Of a stretch of 64,000 nt of DNA, positions 15,062 through 23,816 are shown in pieces. Both the position numbers and the translations under genes were made by a program. Position 1 is the first letter of the stretch; the number at the start of each line of letters is the position of its first letter. Source of the DNA: Halococcus agarilyticus. Its GTDB lineage: Archaea > Halobacteriota > Halobacteria > Halobacteriales > Halococcaceae. The notes beneath the pieces were generated by a model. The model had not been told where the DNA came from, did not search any database, and was given only the letters and a program-made list of their open reading frames with translations. The DNA lies in contig NZ_BAFM01000011.1 of NCBI RefSeq assembly GCF_000334895.1, forward strand, positions 62,001-126,000. The letters are read 5' to 3'.

Positions 15062-15856
15062 TCACTCCGCCTCGCTCGTCTCGATCGCCCCGTCGGCATC
15101 TTCCCACTCGGTCAGGCTCCCCTCGTAGAACCCGAGATCCTCGAACCCGAGATGGCGCAAGACGAGGTAGGTGTGGCTGATCCGGCGGGCGGTGTTGCAG
15201 TAGAGGAGCACTCGGCGATCGCGGGTAATGCCGTGGGATTCGAGAATTCCTTCGATCGCCTCGCGCCCCTTGAGTCCGCGCGTCTCGTCGTCGACGAACT
15301 CGCGCCAGCCGAACTGGATCGCGCCGGGGATGTGGCCCTCCTCGTACTCCCACGCCTCGCGGGTGTCGACCAGCAGCGTGTCGTCGTCCTCGACCGCCGC
15401 TGCGACCGCCTCGCGACCGACCAGCACCGTCTCGTCGGCCCGTTCGAGGTCGTACGTCGCGGGATCGACCGCGGTCGGCTCGCCCGTCGTCTCGTGACCG
15501 CGACCCCACGCGCTGTAGTCCCCGTCGAGCAGGTGGAGTTTCGCCCGGTCGTGGCCGTAGAGCACGGCGGTCACGAGGAATCGGGCGGCGAACACGCCGT
15601 GGGTGTCGTCGTACGCCACGATCTCGTCACCCCGCTCGATGCCCGCCTCGCCGAGGAGATCGGCGAAGACGTCTTCGCCAGGTAGCATTCCCTCGTCGCC
15701 GTCGGCAGCCCGGAACGAATCGAAGGGAATATTGACTGCACCGGGCACGTGGCCGATCCCCTCGAACTCCCACTCGTCGCGCACGTCGACGATCCGGACG
15801 TTCGCGTCCGCTCGATGCTCGTCGAGCCACTCGGCGGACACCACGACATCGGTCAT
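15062..15856 (-). CDS. Two-domain rhodanese (sulfurtransferase)
   Basis: A 264-aa protein with two rhodanese domains (about 5-125 and 145-262). The active-site loop in the second domain is YCNTARRIS with Cys220; the first domain lacks a cysteine at this place, as is usual for tandem rhodaneses. The enzyme transfers sulfane sulfur from thiosulfate or 3-mercaptopyruvate to a thiol acceptor. The start is ATG 15856 (MTDVVVSAEWLDEH). The loop CNTARR differs from the CRxGERSS loop of the two neighbouring paralogues, so substrate preference may differ. Confidence 0.88.
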   Translation of the reverse strand: MTDVVVSAEWLDEHRADANVRIVDVRDEWEFEGIGHVPGAVNIPFDSFRAADGDEGMLPGEDVFADLLGEAGIERGDEIVAYDDTHGVFAARFLVTAVLYGHDRAKLHLLDGDYSAWGRGHETTGEPTAVDPATYDLERADETVLVGREAVAAAVEDDDTLLVDTREAWEYEEGHIPGAIQFGWREFVDDETRGLKGREAIEGILESHGITRDRRVLLYCNTARRISHTYLVLRHLGFEDLGFYEGSLTEWEDADGAIETSEAE

Positions 15857-15955
15857 ACCATCTCCCACTCGACGCGGCGGCTTGAACCCGGTCATCCGGC
15901 ACTACCCATTCAAGCAGGAACGCTTTGTGTTCGGTCGACGAAGAAAAGGCGGACC

Positions 15956-16846
15956 ATGAGCGATTACGCCAACGACGTCCTGGTTTCGGCCGACTGGGTC
16001 GAGGAGCATCTCGACGAGTTCCAGGACGACGACCCCGAGTACCGCATCGTGGAGGTCAACAGCCCCGAATCACCCGAGGACGACGACTTCCCCTCGCGAT
16101 ACGACGAGGGTCACATCCCCGGTGCGATCGGACTCCAGTGGGACGAGGACCTCTCGGACGAGACCGAGCGCGATATTCTGGGCCAAGAGAGTTTCGAGGC
16201 GCTCTGTGGGAGCCACGGCATTGCGGACGACTCCACCGTCGTCTTCTACGGCGACGGCCACATCGCCAACTGGTTCGCCCTCTTCGCCTACTGGGAGTTC
16301 AAGTACTTCGGCCACGACGACGCGCGCGTGCTCGACGGGGGGAAGGACTACTGGGTCGAAAACGACTATCCGCTGACCGACGAGGTGCCCGAGTTCTCGC
16401 CTGTCGAGTACACCGCTGGCGGGCCCTACGACAACATCCGGGCGTACAAGCGCGAGGTCGACGAGGCACTCGAAACCGGCATCCCGATGGTCGATGTCCG
16501 CTCGCCCGCGGAGTTCACCGGCGAGAAGATCGCGCCCGAGGGCCTTCAGGAGACCGCCCAGCGCGGTGGCCACATCCCCGGTGCGTCGAACGTGCCGGTC
16601 GCGCAGGTCCTGAACGATGACGGCACGTTCAAGTCCGCCGACGAACTGCGCGAACTCTACGCCGACCACGGCGTCGAGGGCGACGAGTCGATCATCACCT
16701 ACTGCCGCGTGGGCGAGCGCTCCTCGATCGAGTGGTTCGCGCTCCACGACCTGCTGGGTTACGACGACGTCCGCAACTACGACGGCTCGTGGACCGAGTG
16801 GGGAAATCTGGTTCGTGCTCCGATCGAGACCGGCGAGGCTGAGTGA
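15956..16846 (+). CDS. Thiosulfate sulfurtransferase, tandem copy 1
   Basis: A 296-aa two-domain rhodanese starting MSDYANDVLVSADWVEEHLD at 15956. The C-terminal loop TYCRVGERSSIEW places the persulfide Cys at residue 250; CRxGxR is the thiosulfate type. The N-terminal domain has no equivalent cysteine (FYGDGHIAN). It is a close paralogue of the gene at 17170: same first 18 residues and nearly the same last 20. Domain 1 carries a short insertion (SPESPEDDDFPSRYD) absent from copy 2. It is divergent from a third rhodanese. Confidence 0.9.
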   Translation: MSDYANDVLVSADWVEEHLDEFQDDDPEYRIVEVNSPESPEDDDFPSRYDEGHIPGAIGLQWDEDLSDETERDILGQESFEALCGSHGIADDSTVVFYGDGHIANWFALFAYWEFKYFGHDDARVLDGGKDYWVENDYPLTDEVPEFSPVEYTAGGPYDNIRAYKREVDEALETGIPMVDVRSPAEFTGEKIAPEGLQETAQRGGHIPGASNVPVAQVLNDDGTFKSADELRELYADHGVEGDESIITYCRVGERSSIEWFALHDLLGYDDVRNYDGSWTEWGNLVRAPIETGEAE

Positions 16847-17169
16847 CCAACGGGAACGAAGCCTCGTGGCGGAGCGGGGAGGAACGACCCGTGGAGCAGG
16901 GCGAGGCCGACTGAGTGGGACGAAGGAGGCCTCGGATCGGAACAGCCACGTTCGCCGACCGGCGCTCGGAGATACCAGCAATCGTTGCTGGATCGTGGCA
17001 CGTCACTCGGCAACTCGCTTGCACCGGTCGTCACCGCAGTTCGATCGGCCTGACGTACCGCGCTCGTTCCCGGCCCGAACCGGCAAAAAATTCTGCTACA
17101 CGGGTGATGTGACGTGATCTGCCGAGAGTATCGGTAATATATGCCCCCGGATCGAAGCAATGGCTGGTC
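16847..17169. repeat. Gap between tandem sulfurtransferases with rhodanese 3' debris
   Basis: Just after the stop, 16854-16880 is a 27-bp sequence repeated at 18111-18137. Then 16888-16914 reads in frame P-V-E-Q-G-E-A-D-stop, matching the end of a rhodanese gene. Bases 16900-16943 recur perfectly (44 bp) at 18016-18059, where they span the real stop of copy 2. The rest up to the promoter at ~17135 holds no gene. Confidence 0.75.
17135..17143 (+). promoter_or_regulatory. TATA-like element of tandem sulfurtransferase copy 2
   Basis: TAATATATG lies 27 bases before the ATG at 17170, the spacing of a leaderless archaeal promoter. Confidence 0.5.
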
Positions 17170-18030
17170 ATGAGTGACTACGCAAACGACGTGCTGGTCT
17201 CGGCCGACTGGGTCGAGGAGCATCTCGACGAGTTCCAGGACGACGACCCCGCATACCGACTGATCGAGGTCGACGTCGACACCGAGGCGTACGAGGAGGC
17301 CCACGCACCGGGCGCGATCGGGCTGAACTGGGAGACCCAACTCCAGGATCAGACCCGACGGGACGTGCTCTCGAAGGAGGACTTCGCCGACGTGATGGGT
17401 GAGCACGGGCTGACTGAGGACAGTACGGTCGTGCTCTACGGCGACAACTCGAACTGGTTCGCAGCGTACACCTACTGGCAGTTCAAGTACTACGGCCACG
17501 AGGACGTGAAGCTGATGAACGGTGGCCGGGACTACTGGCTGGCGAACGACTACGAGACCACCACCGACGTGCCCGAGTTTTCGAGTCAGGAGTACGCCGC
17601 GAGCGGTCCCTACGAGGGGATTCGGGCGTACCGCACCGACGTCGAGAACGCGATGGAGCGGGGTGTTCCCCTCGTCGATGTCCGATCACCCGAGGAGTTC
17701 AAGGGCGAGATCCTCGCGCCGCCCGGACTCCAGGAGACCGCCCAGCGTGGCGGTCACATCCCCGGCGCGTCGAACATCTCGTGGGCCGCGACGGTCAACG
17801 ACGACGGCACGTTCAAGACCGCCGACGAGCTGCGCGAGCTCTACGAGTCCGACGGCGTGACCGACGATCAGGAGGTCGTCGCGTACTGCCGGATCGGCGA
17901 GCGCTCCTCGATCGCGTGGTTCGCGCTCCACGAACTGCTCGGCTACGAGAACGTCGTGAACTACGACGGCTCGTGGACCGAGTGGGGCAATCTCGTCAAC
18001 GCCCCGATCGAGACTGGCGAGGCCGACTGA
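17170..18030 (+). CDS. Thiosulfate sulfurtransferase, tandem copy 2
   Basis: A 286-aa two-domain rhodanese, paralogue of the gene at 15956. The active-site loop AYCRIGERSSIAW gives Cys at residue 240; the first domain has LYGDNSNWFA with no cysteine. Both paralogues end YDGSWTEWGNL plus PIETGEA and E or D. In Haloferax a similar neighbouring pair is named TssA/TssB; I do not assign which is which. Likely roles are sulfur trafficking or cyanide/thiosulfate detoxification in the cytoplasm. Confidence 0.9.
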   Translation: MSDYANDVLVSADWVEEHLDEFQDDDPAYRLIEVDVDTEAYEEAHAPGAIGLNWETQLQDQTRRDVLSKEDFADVMGEHGLTEDSTVVLYGDNSNWFAAYTYWQFKYYGHEDVKLMNGGRDYWLANDYETTTDVPEFSSQEYAASGPYEGIRAYRTDVENAMERGVPLVDVRSPEEFKGEILAPPGLQETAQRGGHIPGASNISWAATVNDDGTFKTADELRELYESDGVTDDQEVVAYCRIGERSSIAWFALHELLGYENVVNYDGSWTEWGNLVNAPIETGEAD

Positions 18031-18273
18031 GTGGGACGAAGGAGGCCTCGGATCGGAACGGTGAGCCGTCAGGCGAACCGTGGAGACCGGCGAGGCGGAG
18101 TGAGCACCGCGAACGAAGCCTCGTGGCGGAGCGGGGAGTCGTCGGGCAAACCACGCTACAGCAACCTTCACTGTTTTTCGACGAGACCGATAGCGCCCGC
18201 TTCGAACTATTGACTTCGTTCGTCCCCGGCATAGGGCGATGGGTACAAACCGCCCGCGCGTCTGCGAGCGCAT
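18031..18273. repeat. Flank of copy 2 with second rhodanese 3' relic
   Basis: Following the shared 44-bp block (18016-18059), bases 18077-18103 read V-E-T-G-E-A-E-stop in frame, another rhodanese tail. This is followed by 18101-18137, which matches the sequence after the minus-strand rhodanese. The order of the two flank blocks is reversed relative to the gap at 16847-17169. Confidence 0.7.
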
Positions 18274-18903
18274 ATGGATCCGAGTCAGTTCGTCGATGGT
18301 GTTCGCGAGGACAACCGAACCGCGCTCTCGCGGCTCGGCTCCTCGAAGTCGCTGTACGCCGATACCGAGGGCGAGATGGAGTCCGCGCCGGTGCTCCGCG
18401 CGGCCGCCGACAGTGAGTTCCACGCCCGCGAGACGTTCGAGGAGTGGGCCGAAAGCGAGGACGACGACGCCGCCGGCGAGGTCTTCGCCACCACCGCGGA
18501 CGAGGAGGGCGAGCACTACGGCCAGGTCACCGGATGGCTCGACGGCGATCACGAACCAGGCGACACGCCGGCCATCCACGAGTATCTCCGCTCGATCGAC
18601 GACACCGCCGGTCGCGCGGGCGCGTTCGTCGGGCGGACCATCGCGACCGAGAAGTCGAAAGAACAGCTCGTCGGCTTCTTCGTCGGCCAGGCCGACACGA
18701 GCGGTGCACAACTCTTTCGCGACCTCGGCGACGACGTCGACGCCCAGCTCGAACGCGGCCGAGACCTCCTCGACGAGGTCTGTGAGACCGACGACGAGTG
18801 GGCGCGCGCCGAGGAAGCCGCCGGCGACGCGATCCAGACCGCCTACGACGAGTACACCGAACGGCTCGAATCGATGGGCGTGAACCCGAAGCCCGTCTGC
18901 TAA
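18274..18903 (+). CDS. Rubrerythrin/ferritin-like four-helix protein
   Basis: A 209-aa helical protein with possible carboxylate-bridged metal ligands: SEFHARETFEEW (E, H), DEEGEHYGQVTGW (ExxH-type) and TEKSKEQLVGFF. This layout fits the rubrerythrin family seen in haloarchaea. There is no C-terminal rubredoxin domain. A role in peroxide or iron handling is inferred from the family. It ends PKPVC with a terminal cysteine. It stands downstream of the sulfurtransferases with its own leader. Confidence 0.7.
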   Translation: MDPSQFVDGVREDNRTALSRLGSSKSLYADTEGEMESAPVLRAAADSEFHARETFEEWAESEDDDAAGEVFATTADEEGEHYGQVTGWLDGDHEPGDTPAIHEYLRSIDDTAGRAGAFVGRTIATEKSKEQLVGFFVGQADTSGAQLFRDLGDDVDAQLERGRDLLDEVCETDDEWARAEEAAGDAIQTAYDEYTERLESMGVNPKPVC

Positions 18904-19337
18904 GGCCACCACCTTTTGCTGCACTCGTTCGCTTCGCTCACTCGCTCGCTGTCTTTGCGCGACTTCGCCGCGCGAAGGGTCCGAGGCGCGTAGCGCCTCG
19001 CTAGCAAAATCTGGAGCAAAAGCCCGCGTCACCCCCTACGGGGGTTCCTCGGCCCGCTCGTTCCCTGCGGTCGCTCGCGGTACAATCATCGGGGCTCACC
19101 GCAACCGCCCGCAACTGTACAGCACCGCCGACGCCCTCGGGCGTCTCACGCGAGTGAAGCGAGCGTGAGGCTCGTCGTGGAGTAGCGAGGGACGCGGAGC
19201 GCCCCTCGAACCATGCGAGCGGGCCGTAGGCCCGCGAGCAGACGAAGTGAAACGACGGCGCTCACTCACTCCGTTCGTTCGTGCCGCTCGCCCTTCATCC
19301 GCCAGGGCCGCCACCCCAAACCGTTCGCAGCCCGCCG
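18904..19337. repeat. 434-bp gap with stem-loops and dispersed repeat copy 2
   Basis: The first half holds haloarchaeal-type intergenic sequence (CTCGTTCGCTTCGCTCACTCG; GAGGCGCGTAGCGCCTC hairpin at about 18,981-18,997; CCCCCTACGGGGG hairpin at about 19,032-19,044). On the minus strand 19,317-19,096 starts GGCGGATGAAGGGCGAGCG and ends GTCGGCGGTGCTGT plus a GCGGGCGGTTGCGG tail. This is the dispersed repeat of 1854-1925 with an extra ~120 bp inside. No gene is credible. Confidence 0.6.
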
Positions 19338-19634
19338 CTATGCCATCTCCTTCGTCGGAGCCCCGTCGGACTGGTGTTTCCGCAGGAAGTGAATCGCACC
19401 GATCATGAACACGACCTCCAATCCGACTGCGACGGTTCTGATCCGTTCTGCCAGACCGAGAACCTCTACCCCGCGAAGGGCGACGAACATGAAGAGATAT
19501 GCGAGAGCGAACAGCGCGGACGAGAGAACCGACGTGCACGGTTCCCCGCTCCACCACTCGTAGACGCCAATGGCTGCCGCTCCGACGACGGGGAGAACGA
19601 AGGCGACGGCCACCGGATCGATACCGCCGAACAT
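19338..19634 (-). CDS. Small three-segment membrane protein
   Basis: A 98-aa protein with hydrophobic segments at about residues 6-26, 36-55 and 66-86 and a charged tail (HFLRKHQSDGAPTKEM). No family recognised. It stands alone between a repeat-rich gap and the acetyltransferase gene, 35 bp from the latter's 3' end and in the same direction, so it could be the second gene of that unit. Confidence 0.5.
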   Translation of the reverse strand: MFGGIDPVAVAFVLPVVGAAAIGVYEWWSGEPCTSVLSSALFALAYLFMFVALRGVEVLGLAERIRTVAVGLEVVFMIGAIHFLRKHQSDGAPTKEMA

Positions 19635-19669
19635 ACTACCACGACTGTATCGAAAGAATATATCTCTTG

Positions 19670-20065
19670 CTACCGTTCAACCGGTGGTTCGAGTCGGTAC
19701 TTGATCGTCGGCGCACCCTCGAAGCGGGGCCCAGGCCCCGCGCGCTCGAAGCCGGCGGCCGTGGCGGCGCGCTGGAGTTCGCTTCTGGATTCCTCGACCA
19801 GCACCTCGGCGGCCATCCCCTCGCTACGGGCGAACCGTGCCGGCTCGTCGAGCAGCCGCGCCGCCGTCTCGCTCGTCCCGTCGAACTGGGTGACGTGGAC
19901 GGCGTCGCGCTTCGCGTCGAAGCTGACGAACCCGACGATCTCGCCGGCGTCCTCGGCGACTCGCACCGTGCGATCGTGGACGAGGTTGCGCATCGTGTCG
20001 GCTGGCGCGTCGGCGAGCGTGGCGAGTCGTCCGGCGTCGGCCTCGACGGCCTCGCGCACCTCCAT
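19670..20065 (-). CDS. GNAT-family N-acetyltransferase
   Basis: A 131-aa compact GNAT protein starting MEVREAVEADAGRLATLAD at 20065. It shows the family order: N-terminal helix, strands with VAEDAGEIVGFVSFDAKRDAVHV, and an acceptor helix with RSEGMAAEVLVEESR in place of a textbook R/QxxGxG/A loop. The C-terminal ATAAGFERAG segment is typical. It transfers an acetyl group from acetyl-CoA to an unknown amine. The region upstream in the same frame is not protein-like, so the short start is preferred. Confidence 0.75.
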   Translation of the reverse strand: MEVREAVEADAGRLATLADAPADTMRNLVHDRTVRVAEDAGEIVGFVSFDAKRDAVHVTQFDGTSETAARLLDEPARFARSEGMAAEVLVEESRSELQRAATAAGFERAGPGPRFEGAPTIKYRLEPPVER

Positions 20066-20253
20066 GCACCCCCGTGGGGCGTGGAGACGTAAACCTCGCT
20101 CGCCCGTCGGCCTCGCCCCCGCGGTCGACGAACACCCCCGAGACCGCGACGACGGCCCGCGTACGGGATGAAAGCAGTTATCCCCGGCCGTGACCACTCG
20201 CGGATCATGTGCCAATCTCGCACGAAATCGACCTGCAGCCACGAGGAACGTCG

Positions 20254-21444
20254 ATGCGCGTCGTAGCGAAGTTCGGGGGAACGAGCCTCGGCAGCGGCGA
20301 CCGGGTGAACCGCGCGGCCGACTCGGTGGCCGCCGCGGTCGAGGCCGGCCACGAGATCGCGGTCGTGGTCAGCGCGATGGGCTCCACGACGGACTTCCTG
20401 CTCCGCGAGATCCAGTTCGACGCCGACGAGGCCGACCGAGCGGAAATCGTCAGCATGGGTGAGCGCACCTCCGCCCGGATGGTGAAGGCCGCACTCGCCG
20501 CCCGCGGGGTCGACGCGGTCTTTCTCGAACCGGGCAGCGACGACTGGCCGGTGGTCACCGACGCGCGCGGCGAGGTCGACGTCGAGGAGACCACCCGCCG
20601 CGCTCAGGCGCTCGCCGACCAACTGGGCAACGTCGTCCCGGTCGTCGCGGGCTTCCTCGCGGAGGACCGCGCGGGCTCGGTCACCACCCTCGGCCGCGGC
20701 GGGAGCGACACCTCCGCGGTGATGCTCGGCAACTACATGGACGCCGACGAGGTCGTGATCGTGACCGACGTCGAGGGCGTGATGACCGGCGATCCCCGGG
20801 TCGTCGAGGGGGCCAGAAACGTCGGGAAGATCAGCGTCGACGAACTCAGAAACCTCTCCTTCCGCGGCGCGGAGGTGATCGCGCCGAGCGCGCTCAACTA
20901 CAAGGACTCGACCCTCGACGTCCGGGTGGTCCACTACCAGCACGGCGACCTCCTCCAGGGTGGGACGAGCATCGAGGGCACCTTCGAGACCCTAATCGAC
21001 CTCCAGGAGACGCCGCTCGCGTGTCTCACGGTCGCGGGCCGGGCGATCCGCAATCGGCCGGGGATCATGACCCAGCTCTCGGGGGCGCTCGCCGAGGCCG
21101 ACATCAACATCGACGCGGTGGCGAGCGGGCTCGACTCGATCACCTTCTACGTCTACGCCGACGATGCTGCCGCGGCCGAGACCGTCCTCCACGAGACCGT
21201 GATCGAGGAGGCCGCGCTGTCGAGCGTCACGGTCGACGAGGAGACCGCCGCCATCCGGGTCACCGGCGGCGATCTCCCGACCCAGACCGGCATCGTCAAC
21301 GAGATGACCGACGCGCTCGCCGAGCAGCACATCGCCCTCCACGACGTCATCACGAGCGCGACCTCGGTCGCGGTGTTCGTCGACTGGGACGACCGCGAGG
21401 ACGCACTCTCGGTCGTTCAGGAGACCTTCAGCGCCCCTTCCTGA
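20254..21444 (+). CDS. lysC: Aspartate kinase
   Basis: A 396-aa enzyme that phosphorylates aspartate, the first step to lysine, threonine, methionine and homoserine. The N-terminus MRVVAKFGGTSLGSGDRV holds the kinase lysine motif KFGGTS. LGRGGSDTSAVMLG and TDVEGVMTGDPR are the nucleotide/substrate blocks. Two ACT repeats end the protein (AIRNRPGIMTQLSGALAEAD and LPTQTGIVNEMTDALAEQ), which usually bind allosteric amino acids. The ATG at 20254 is preferred over an upstream in-frame ATG at 20209. Its 3' end overlaps the convergent phosphoesterase gene by 17 bp. Confidence 0.93.
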   Translation: MRVVAKFGGTSLGSGDRVNRAADSVAAAVEAGHEIAVVVSAMGSTTDFLLREIQFDADEADRAEIVSMGERTSARMVKAALAARGVDAVFLEPGSDDWPVVTDARGEVDVEETTRRAQALADQLGNVVPVVAGFLAEDRAGSVTTLGRGGSDTSAVMLGNYMDADEVVIVTDVEGVMTGDPRVVEGARNVGKISVDELRNLSFRGAEVIAPSALNYKDSTLDVRVVHYQHGDLLQGGTSIEGTFETLIDLQETPLACLTVAGRAIRNRPGIMTQLSGALAEADINIDAVASGLDSITFYVYADDAAAAETVLHETVIEEAALSSVTVDEETAAIRVTGGDLPTQTGIVNEMTDALAEQHIALHDVITSATSVAVFVDWDDREDALSVVQETFSAPS

Positions 21445-22087
21445 GTCGGGCTCCGATCTCCTCGGGCAACCCCGCCTCGCCCACTGCGCGCTCGACGCGC
21501 TCGATGTCGTAGCCAATCCGGTGCTCCGCCACGGTCATCGCGTCGAGATCGAGAACTGCGTAGGCCGCACGCGGATCACCGTCGCGGGGCTGGCCGACGC
21601 TGCCAGGGTTCATCACGATCCCCGCGTCGTAGGTCTCGTGGTGCTGGACGTGGGTGTGGCCAAGCACCAGGACGTCCTCCTCGTCGAGCAGTTCCGGATC
21701 GAACAGGTCGGGATACGTGTAGCGGTCGGGATCGTCGGGATGGCCGTGGACGATCTTCACCCGGCCGTCGAACGCGGTGCGCTCGTCGGGCAGCGAGCCG
21801 AGCCACGCGATCCCTTCCTCGCCGAGCTCCTCGCGCGTGTACTCGACGCCCGCGCCGGCCATGCTGTTGAAGGCGAACCCGGTCCCCGAGGCCACCGCGC
21901 GGTCGTGGTTGCCCATCACGGTCGGTATCCCCCGATCGCGCACCCGATCGACGCAGTCGCCGGGCCACGGGTTGTACCCCACGACGTCGCCGGCACAGAT
22001 CACGCCATCAACGGGCGGCATGTCCTCGAACACCGCGTCGAGCGCGACCCGGTTCGCATGGATATCGGAGATGACACCGACTTGCAT
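21428..22087 (-). CDS. Calcineurin-like metallophosphoesterase (YfcE/MJ0936 type)
   Basis: A 219-aa enzyme with all metal motifs: GVISDIHANR (D, H), ICAGDVVGYNPW, VMGNHDRAV, VHGHPD and LGHTHVQH. The size and the DIHAN..AL layout fit the YfcE-like phosphodiesterase group with broad substrates. The start is ATG 22087 (MQVGVISD); the longer frame upstream belongs to shadows of purO. It converges on lysC with overlapping 3' ends. Confidence 0.9.
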   Translation of the reverse strand: MQVGVISDIHANRVALDAVFEDMPPVDGVICAGDVVGYNPWPGDCVDRVRDRGIPTVMGNHDRAVASGTGFAFNSMAGAGVEYTREELGEEGIAWLGSLPDERTAFDGRVKIVHGHPDDPDRYTYPDLFDPELLDEEDVLVLGHTHVQHHETYDAGIVMNPGSVGQPRDGDPRAAYAVLDLDAMTVAEHRIGYDIERVERAVGEAGLPEEIGARLRKGR

Positions 22088-22136
22088 ACCCCGATTGTCG
22101 AACCCCAGCGACTTCAACCACGGCCCCCGAGACCGA

Positions 22137-22820
22137 TCACTCGTCGCCGTTCTCGATCGCGGTCGCGAACCCGTCCGCATCGCGGGCGACGCCGGCCGCA
22201 CAGACCCGGTGTTCGAACTCGAACTCGTAGACCGCCGTCGCTGCCGCCGTGGCGCGCGCCGTCGCGGCCGCCGCATCGCTTCCGGTTCCGCCGGCGTCCG
22301 CAGCGTCGAACGCCACCAACTCCGGACGATCCTTCTCGTAGGTCGCCACCAGCGTCGGCTCGGTGACTCGCTCGACGGTGATCCCGTCCCGACGGACGAT
22401 GCCGATGTAGCTCGCCTCCTCGGCCGCCCCGGCGGACGATCGGTCATCCGTCTCGTCGGACGAACGACTGTTCGCCCCGCCACGGCCGACGATGCCGGCG
22501 ATCCGCGGGGTGTCGTAGTCGTCCTTCTCGAAGTCGAGCGCGAGCAGCGAGAGACAGAGTGCGTCGCGCGGCGGGTAGCCCCGAGCGAGCTTCTCGGCGA
22601 TCGGGTCGACGTGCGAGCCGTTGCCGACGACGGCCCCGCGATCCGTGGGACGAACGCAGTTGTACGAGACGTAGGGGTTGTCGGTCTCGTCGGCTTCGGC
22701 GGTCGGCACCACGGTGAGCGTGCCGTCGCGATCGACGATCCGCCGGTCGGGAAACGACCGTGAGGAGACCCGATACGCACCGACCTCCGGACCGATCACG
22801 ACGAACCGTCCGACGTACAT
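22137..22820 (-). CDS. purO: IMP cyclohydrolase, archaeal type
   Basis: A 227-aa PurO that closes the ring of FAICAR to give IMP, the last step of purine synthesis. The N-terminus [20 protein letters not shown] and the segments [27 protein letters not shown] and [26 protein letters not shown] are characteristic. A haloarchaeal acidic/Ala-Gly insertion ([20 protein letters not shown]) lies mid-protein. It stands alone, not fused to PurH. It lies upstream of the phosphoesterase in the same direction. Confidence 0.92.
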   Translation of the reverse strand: MYVGRFVVIGPEVGAYRVSSRSFPDRRIVDRDGTLTVVPTAEADETDNPYVSYNCVRPTDRGAVVGNGSHVDPIAEKLARGYPPRDALCLSLLALDFEKDDYDTPRIAGIVGRGGANSRSSDETDDRSSAGAAEEASYIGIVRRDGITVERVTEPTLVATYEKDRPELVAFDAADAGGTGSDAAAATARATAAATAVYEFEFEHRVCAAGVARDADGFATAIENGDE

Positions 22821-22969
22821 ACGCGCCCTCCACGTCTCGCCCGGAAGTAGATACCGATCCGGTGGATTCGGGACGGCGGATGGAACGCGGAACGGACCCC
22901 ATCATTGAATCGGCTTTCGTCGTTTCGACGCAGGCGTACGTTCATTGCCGATCACGAACCAGACGATCC

Positions 22970-23560
22970 ATGCGAACGACCGAGGAGGAGTGCTGCGACG
23001 CACTGCGGCGTGCGGCCGATCGACTCGGCGAGTCGCCGACGAAGGCGGCGTACGAGGACCTCGGACTGACGCCCGCCTCGGCGACGATCATCCGGGTCAT
23101 GGACGGCTGGAACGCGGCGAAGACGGCAGCCGGACTCGAAACGTACGCCTCCACGGGGCCACGAGTCGGCCCGAAACCGGACGACGTGACGCTTCCGGAG
23201 GACGCCACGTGGGCGAGCCTCTCCGTCGATCAGCGGTGGCACTACCGCAACGTCGACTGGAACACCGAGCGCACGCTCGACAGACGGGCCGAGCTCCGTG
23301 CGTGGGCCCACGAACACAAGCGGACGAACGGCGGGTGTGTCAGCTGTGACGAGAACGACCCTGCGTGTCTCGACTTCCATCACACCGACGCGAATCGCAA
23401 GGAGATGACGGTCAGTAGCATGATCTCCTACGGCTACTCGAAGGAGCGACTCTTGGAGGAGATCGAAAAGTGCGAGATCCTCTGCGCGAACTGCCACCGA
23501 AAACGACACCACACGGTTCCCGACCGACCACGGCGCGAGGTTTCCAACAAGGATAAGTAG
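22970..23560 (+). CDS. HNH nuclease with homing-endonuclease-associated repeat
   Basis: A 196-aa protein. Residues ~4-55 look like the homing-endonuclease-associated helical repeat (CCDALRRAADRLGESPTKAAY through RVMDGWNAAKTAAGL). The C-terminal part is a zinc HNH fold: CVSCDENDPACLDFHHTD, then LLEEIEKCEILCANCHRKRHH. It carries two CxxC pairs and the catalytic FHHTD / CHRKRHH histidines. It lies 91 bp upstream of a tRNA gene, a usual site for mobile nuclease genes. The target is unknown. Confidence 0.82.
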   Translation: MRTTEEECCDALRRAADRLGESPTKAAYEDLGLTPASATIIRVMDGWNAAKTAAGLETYASTGPRVGPKPDDVTLPEDATWASLSVDQRWHYRNVDWNTERTLDRRAELRAWAHEHKRTNGGCVSCDENDPACLDFHHTDANRKEMTVSSMISYGYSKERLLEEIEKCEILCANCHRKRHHTVPDRPRREVSNKDK

Positions 23561-23583
23561 CAACTCCTACTACGGACAGTCGA

Positions 23584-23633
23584 AGTCCCGTGGTGGTGAG
23601 CAAATCCTCCGGATTTGCGAGTCTCACGGGACG
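23584..23633. repeat. Structured element repeating the tRNA 5' end
   Basis: AGTCCCGTGGTG (23584-23595) is identical to the first 12 bases of the tRNA gene 68 bp downstream. It pairs with CACGGGAC at about 23,624-23,631 to close an outer stem. Inside, GCAAATCC-TCC-GGATTTGC (23,600-23,618) is a perfect 8-bp hairpin. It lacks a T arm and anticodon stem, so it is not a second tRNA. Confidence 0.6.
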
Positions 23634-23651
23634 AACGAGCGTAGCGAGTGC

Positions 23652-23724
23652 AGTCCCGTGGTGTAGTGGCCAATCATGTGAGCTTCTGGGGCTCACGACG
23701 GAGGTTCGAATCCTCCCGGGACTA
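23652..23724 (+). tRNA. tRNA-Gln (anticodon CTG)
   Basis: A 73-nt cloverleaf. Acceptor stem AGTCCCG / CGGGACT (23652-23658 with 23717-23723) with discriminator A at 23724. The anticodon stem TGAGC/GCTCA encloses loop TTCTGGG, so the anticodon is CTG (codon CAG). The T arm is GGAGG-TTCGAAT-CCTCC. No intron and no encoded CCA. An HNH nuclease gene lies upstream. Confidence 0.95.
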
Positions 23725-23816
23725 CTCCACTTTTCGACGTAATCCAAACGCCGGATATACCCATCCACGTACACGAGGTATGCGCTAAGGGTGTGCCGGT
23801 GGCTCTCGGACGATTG

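Noticed and set aside
23584-23633. Structured segment considered as a second tRNA
   Set aside because: It repeats the tRNA 5' end but has no anticodon stem or T arm.
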